Shown here: positions 6,084-7,244 of the stretch, one piece after another
Position numbering within the stretch: the first letter of the stretch is position 1
How the letters are laid out: each line of letters starts with the position of its first letter
Source of the DNA: Planctomycetaceae bacterium
GTDB taxonomy: Bacteria > Planctomycetota > Phycisphaerae > Phycisphaerales > SM1A02
NCBI GenBank assembly: GCA_947459855.1
Contig: CANHFL010000044.1
Span: 1-7,244 of the forward strand
Direction of reading: 5' to 3'
DNA length: 7,244 nt
The notes under the pieces: generated by a model
The model's input: the letters and a program-made list of their open reading frames with translations, nothing else
Told to the model about the DNA's origin: nothing
The model's database searches: none
Position numbers and translations under genes: made by a program

Positions 6084-7169
6084 ATGCACCTCTCCGCACT
6101 CGCCGTCCTCCTGGCCTCTTCGCTGCTGCTTGTGCAGGCCGCGCCCCCGTCGGCGCCGGGCGGCGCCCGTCCGCCCGCGGCGGGATCGTCGCCTCCGGGG
6201 GTGGCACGCATCCCCGTGATGGTGGACCCGCCGATGCGGGACTTCGGCGTCGTGGCACCAGGCACCAAGCACCCCGCGACGTTCTCGCTGCGCAACGTCA
6301 GCAAGGATTCGCTGCGCATCGTGCGCGCCATGCCCAGCTGCAAGTGCACGGACCTGACGTCGATCGACGGCCAGGTGATCCCCCCGGGCGGGTCGATCCC
6401 CGTCTCCGCCGCGCTGCAGGTGCCGCGCACGCCGGGCCCGAAGGACGCCAAGATCATGGTCGTCTTCGAGGGCTACAACGGCATGGTCGAGGCCAAGATG
6501 CAGGCGGACGTCACGCTGCCCGTCCGCGCGGCGCCCGCGTTCATCGACGCGCTCCGCGGCAGCAACGACGGGACGATCGCGCTGTCCTCGGTCGACGGCA
6601 AGCCCTTCCGCGTGCTGACGGTCGGCGGCCGCGCGCCTGCCTTCGTCGGGTTCGACCCCGCCAAGGACGGGCCGCGCGCGCAGTACCAGGTGTCGTGGCG
6701 CGCCGCCGACATGGTGAACGGGACCGAGCTGCCGCAGTGGTGGGTGGTCGAGACCGACCGCGCCGACTGCCCGCTGGTGCCGCTCCGCGTGCGGCATGAG
6801 ACCACCGGCAGCCGCTTCGACCCGGCGCGCATGGCGCGCTTCTGGTTCCCGCCCGAGAACGTCATGGTCGCGGGCCGCGTGAAGGCCGGCACGCCGGTCA
6901 CGCTGACCACCACCATCGAGCACCTGAATCCGGCTGCGCAGGGCCGCGTGACCAACCCGGCATGGAGCGACGTCAAGGGCGTGCGGGTCCCGGGCGCCGA
7001 GGGCACCGCCAAGCTGGTCAGTGCCACCAAGCGCGGCGAGGAGTTCGTCGACCTGGTGATCGAGTTCACGCCCGCCGTCGGAACCGCCGGCGTCAAGTAC
7101 GTCCCGGTCGAGGTCGAGACCGCGACGGGCAAGGGCCCGATGTTCGTCTCCGTGGTGGTCGAACCCTGA
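6084..7169 (+). CDS. Secreted DUF1573 domain protein with Cys-x-Cys motif
   Basis: This 361-residue protein opens with a hydrophobic signal (1-19, likely cleavage VQA-A), followed by a Pro/Gly/Ala-rich stretch (20-40). Residues about 47-145 match DUF1573: DPPMRDFGVVAPG (48-60), a beta strand with FSLRNVSKDSLRI (67-79), then the hallmark SCKCT with Cys86 and Cys88, and IPPGGSIPVSA. DUF1573 domains are immunoglobulin-like and very common in Planctomycetota and Bacteroidetes, where their role is mostly unknown; the Cys-x-Cys pair has been guessed to bind metal or form a disulfide. The C-terminal 210 residues look beta-rich; 262-345 may be a diverged second copy lacking the cysteines. Two tryptophans (219, 220) and one further Cys (229) lie between. 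It begins 36 bp after the dehydrogenase gene. No enzymatic role should be assigned. Confidence 0.85.
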   Translation: MHLSALAVLLASSLLLVQAAPPSAPGGARPPAAGSSPPGVARIPVMVDPPMRDFGVVAPGTKHPATFSLRNVSKDSLRIVRAMPSCKCTDLTSIDGQVIPPGGSIPVSAALQVPRTPGPKDAKIMVVFEGYNGMVEAKMQADVTLPVRAAPAFIDALRGSNDGTIALSSVDGKPFRVLTVGGRAPAFVGFDPAKDGPRAQYQVSWRAADMVNGTELPQWWVVETDRADCPLVPLRVRHETTGSRFDPARMARFWFPPENVMVAGRVKAGTPVTLTTTIEHLNPAAQGRVTNPAWSDVKGVRVPGAEGTAKLVSATKRGEEFVDLVIEFTPAVGTAGVKYVPVEVETATGKGPMFVSVVVEP

Positions 7170-7176
7170 GCCGCGC

Positions 7177-7244
7177 GTGGACTTCGACCCCGCCGTCGCC
7201 GACCTGAAGGACCCCGCGCAGGTCCGCGCGCTGCTCGAGGCCGC
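7177..7244 (+). CDS. Start of an unidentified gene (22 codons, cut by right edge)
   Basis: A GTG 7 nt after the DUF1573 stop opens a frame with no stop to the window end. The visible protein begins MDFDPAVADLKDP and ends RALLEA, acidic and probably helical, with no export signal. No Shine-Dalgarno sequence is visible, so expression by read-through or translational coupling is likely if the gene is real. Too little is seen to name a family. The start could also lie beyond the window. Confidence 0.45.
   Translation, partial: MDFDPAVADLKDPAQVRALLEA

Noticed and set aside
4365..6923. 852-codon antisense open frame opposite the dehydrogenase and DUF1573 genes
   Set aside because: It spans three genes and two intergenic gaps, with repetitive Val/Arg/His/Asp composition. 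Its length is impressive but is explained by GC-rich third positions on the coding strand.
1..7244. CRISPR array, tRNA, rRNA, insertion sequence or prophage signals
   Set aside because: No regularly spaced repeats, cloverleaf, transposase motif or terminal inverted repeats were seen on either strand by reading.

Overview
This is a GC-rich bacterial window with five recognisable protein genes and the first codons of a probable sixth. The best guess at the source is a planctomycete of the Phycisphaerae/Phycisphaerales type. The guess rests on the paired DxDGDGxVxxxD calcium loops, each followed by an LGxLLGNWG tail, that close the sugar-dehydrogenase gene, on the small DUF1573 protein, and on the high GC with mostly Shine-Dalgarno-poor starts. 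It is an inference from style, not from a marker gene.

Layout. On the minus strand, 859 down to the left edge, is the N-terminal half of an amidase-signature enzyme with a twin-arginine lipoprotein signal. A 133-bp divergent intergenic region separates it from the plus-strand genes. These are a lipoprotein fusion of methionine sulfoxide reductases B and A (993-2231), a glutamate carboxypeptidase II/PSMA-like M28 zinc peptidase (2326-4473), a PQQ-dependent glucose/sorbosone dehydrogenase-family protein with a dockerin-like tail (4665-6047), and a DUF1573 protein with a Cys-x-Cys motif (6084-7169). A reading frame open to the right edge begins with GTG at 7177. The intergenic gaps on the plus strand are 94, 191, 36 and 7 bp.

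All five genes whose N-termini are visible carry export signals (one Tat-lipoprotein, one lipoprotein, three Sec-type), so this is a stretch of envelope or secreted functions: amide hydrolysis, oxidised-protein repair, peptide trimming and sugar oxidation. Nothing shows that they form one pathway. Tandem hairpins precede the dehydrogenase gene and a terminator-like hairpin follows it, so these may be mostly separate transcription units.

I found no CRISPR array, mobile element, tRNA, rRNA or obvious defence or biosynthetic system. The signals most worth checking are the terminator-like stem that runs into the -10-like box of the next gene (6048-6077), the string of hairpins in the 191-bp gap (4474-4664), the repeated TAnnnT box placed 6-9 nt before start codons, and the altered substrate pocket of the PSMA-like peptidase.
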